Shown here piece by piece: positions 13,533 through 13,623 of a stretch of DNA of 13,623 nt. The stretch lies in NCBI GenBank assembly GCA_013374385.1, contig QBUR01000183.1, forward strand, positions 1-13,623. The letters run 5' to 3'. The notes under the pieces were generated by a model that ran no database searches, was not told the origin of the DNA, and was given only the letters and a program-made list of their open reading frames with translations. A program made the translations under genes and the position numbers. Every line of letters starts with the position of its first letter. The first letter of the stretch is position 1. The DNA is from Candidatus Methanocomedens sp. GTDB lineage: Archaea > Halobacteriota > Methanosarcinia > Methanosarcinales > Methanocomedenaceae.

Positions 13533-13607
13533 ATGCAAACACATAAAATAGTCAAACGTTGCGACGGCACACCCAACCGCAGCAGAGCTGTGGGGTATTA
13601 CGATTAA
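13533..13607 (+). CDS. Doubtful 24-codon open frame
   Basis: A short frame from ATG to TAA encodes a basic peptide (MQTHKIVKRCDGTPNRSRAV then GYYD). Its content does not look random, but there is no good Shine-Dalgarno and I recognise no family. It could be a small protein, a gene remnant or chance. The remaining bases of the 136-bp tail after arfC hold no other recognisable feature. Confidence 0.15.
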   Translation: MQTHKIVKRCDGTPNRSRAVGYYD

Positions 13608-13623
13608 GATAAAATATATCCAT

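Overview
The window looks like a piece of a euryarchaeal chromosome, most likely from the Methanosarcinales or their methane-oxidising ANME-2 relatives. The evidence is the gene content: archaeal type IV pilin, RtcB with archease, a DRG-type GTPase with a TGS domain, an archaeal riboflavin-pathway reductase, an iron-sulfur flavoprotein of the type known from methanogens, and an Lrp-like regulator next to an aminotransferase. Archaeal TATA-like boxes and GGTGA/GAGG ribosome-binding sites agree with this. The order-level placement is inference.

Layout. (1) Positions 15-835 hold a two-gene module (a nuclease-fold-like protein and a DUF2283 protein) between two 64-bp direct repeats; the repeat is the 3' end of the adjacent pilin gene. 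(2) Positions 776-3307, minus strand, are a compact cell-surface operon: a membrane-anchored unknown protein, an alkaline-phosphatase/phosphodiesterase-superfamily protein with a C-terminal membrane anchor, and a type IV pilin. (3) Positions 3373-6488, minus strand, carry RtcB RNA ligase, its activator archease, and an MscS channel. (4) A palindrome-rich divergent intergenic region (6489-6686) separates these from a plus-strand block, 6687-8743: QueC, a DRG GTPase and a two-helix membrane protein. (5) Positions 8750-11039, minus strand, carry a class I/II aminotransferase, an Lrp/AsnC regulator and an iron-sulfur flavoprotein. (6) An AT-rich accessory stretch (about 11040-12700) holds an orphan 93-residue gene, a possible gene remnant, and a GNAT-toxin-type pair. 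(7) The riboflavin-pathway reductase follows at 12795, behind a palindrome overlapping its TATA box; the last 136 bases hold only a doubtful 24-codon frame.

How the genes fit together. The core genes serve RNA repair and tRNA splicing (RtcB, archease), tRNA modification (QueC, towards archaeosine), translation-linked GTPase function (DRG), amino-acid metabolism (aminotransferase with Lrp), and flavin synthesis and use (ArfC, iron-sulfur flavoprotein). Two separate toxin-antitoxin-like gene pairs sit in AT-richer inserts. The most unusual structure is the module at the pilin 3' end: the two repeat copies differ at two positions, both synonymous third-codon positions of the pilin reading frame. 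This resembles a small element that integrated at the gene end and supplied a replacement tail, or the remnant of a second pilin gene.
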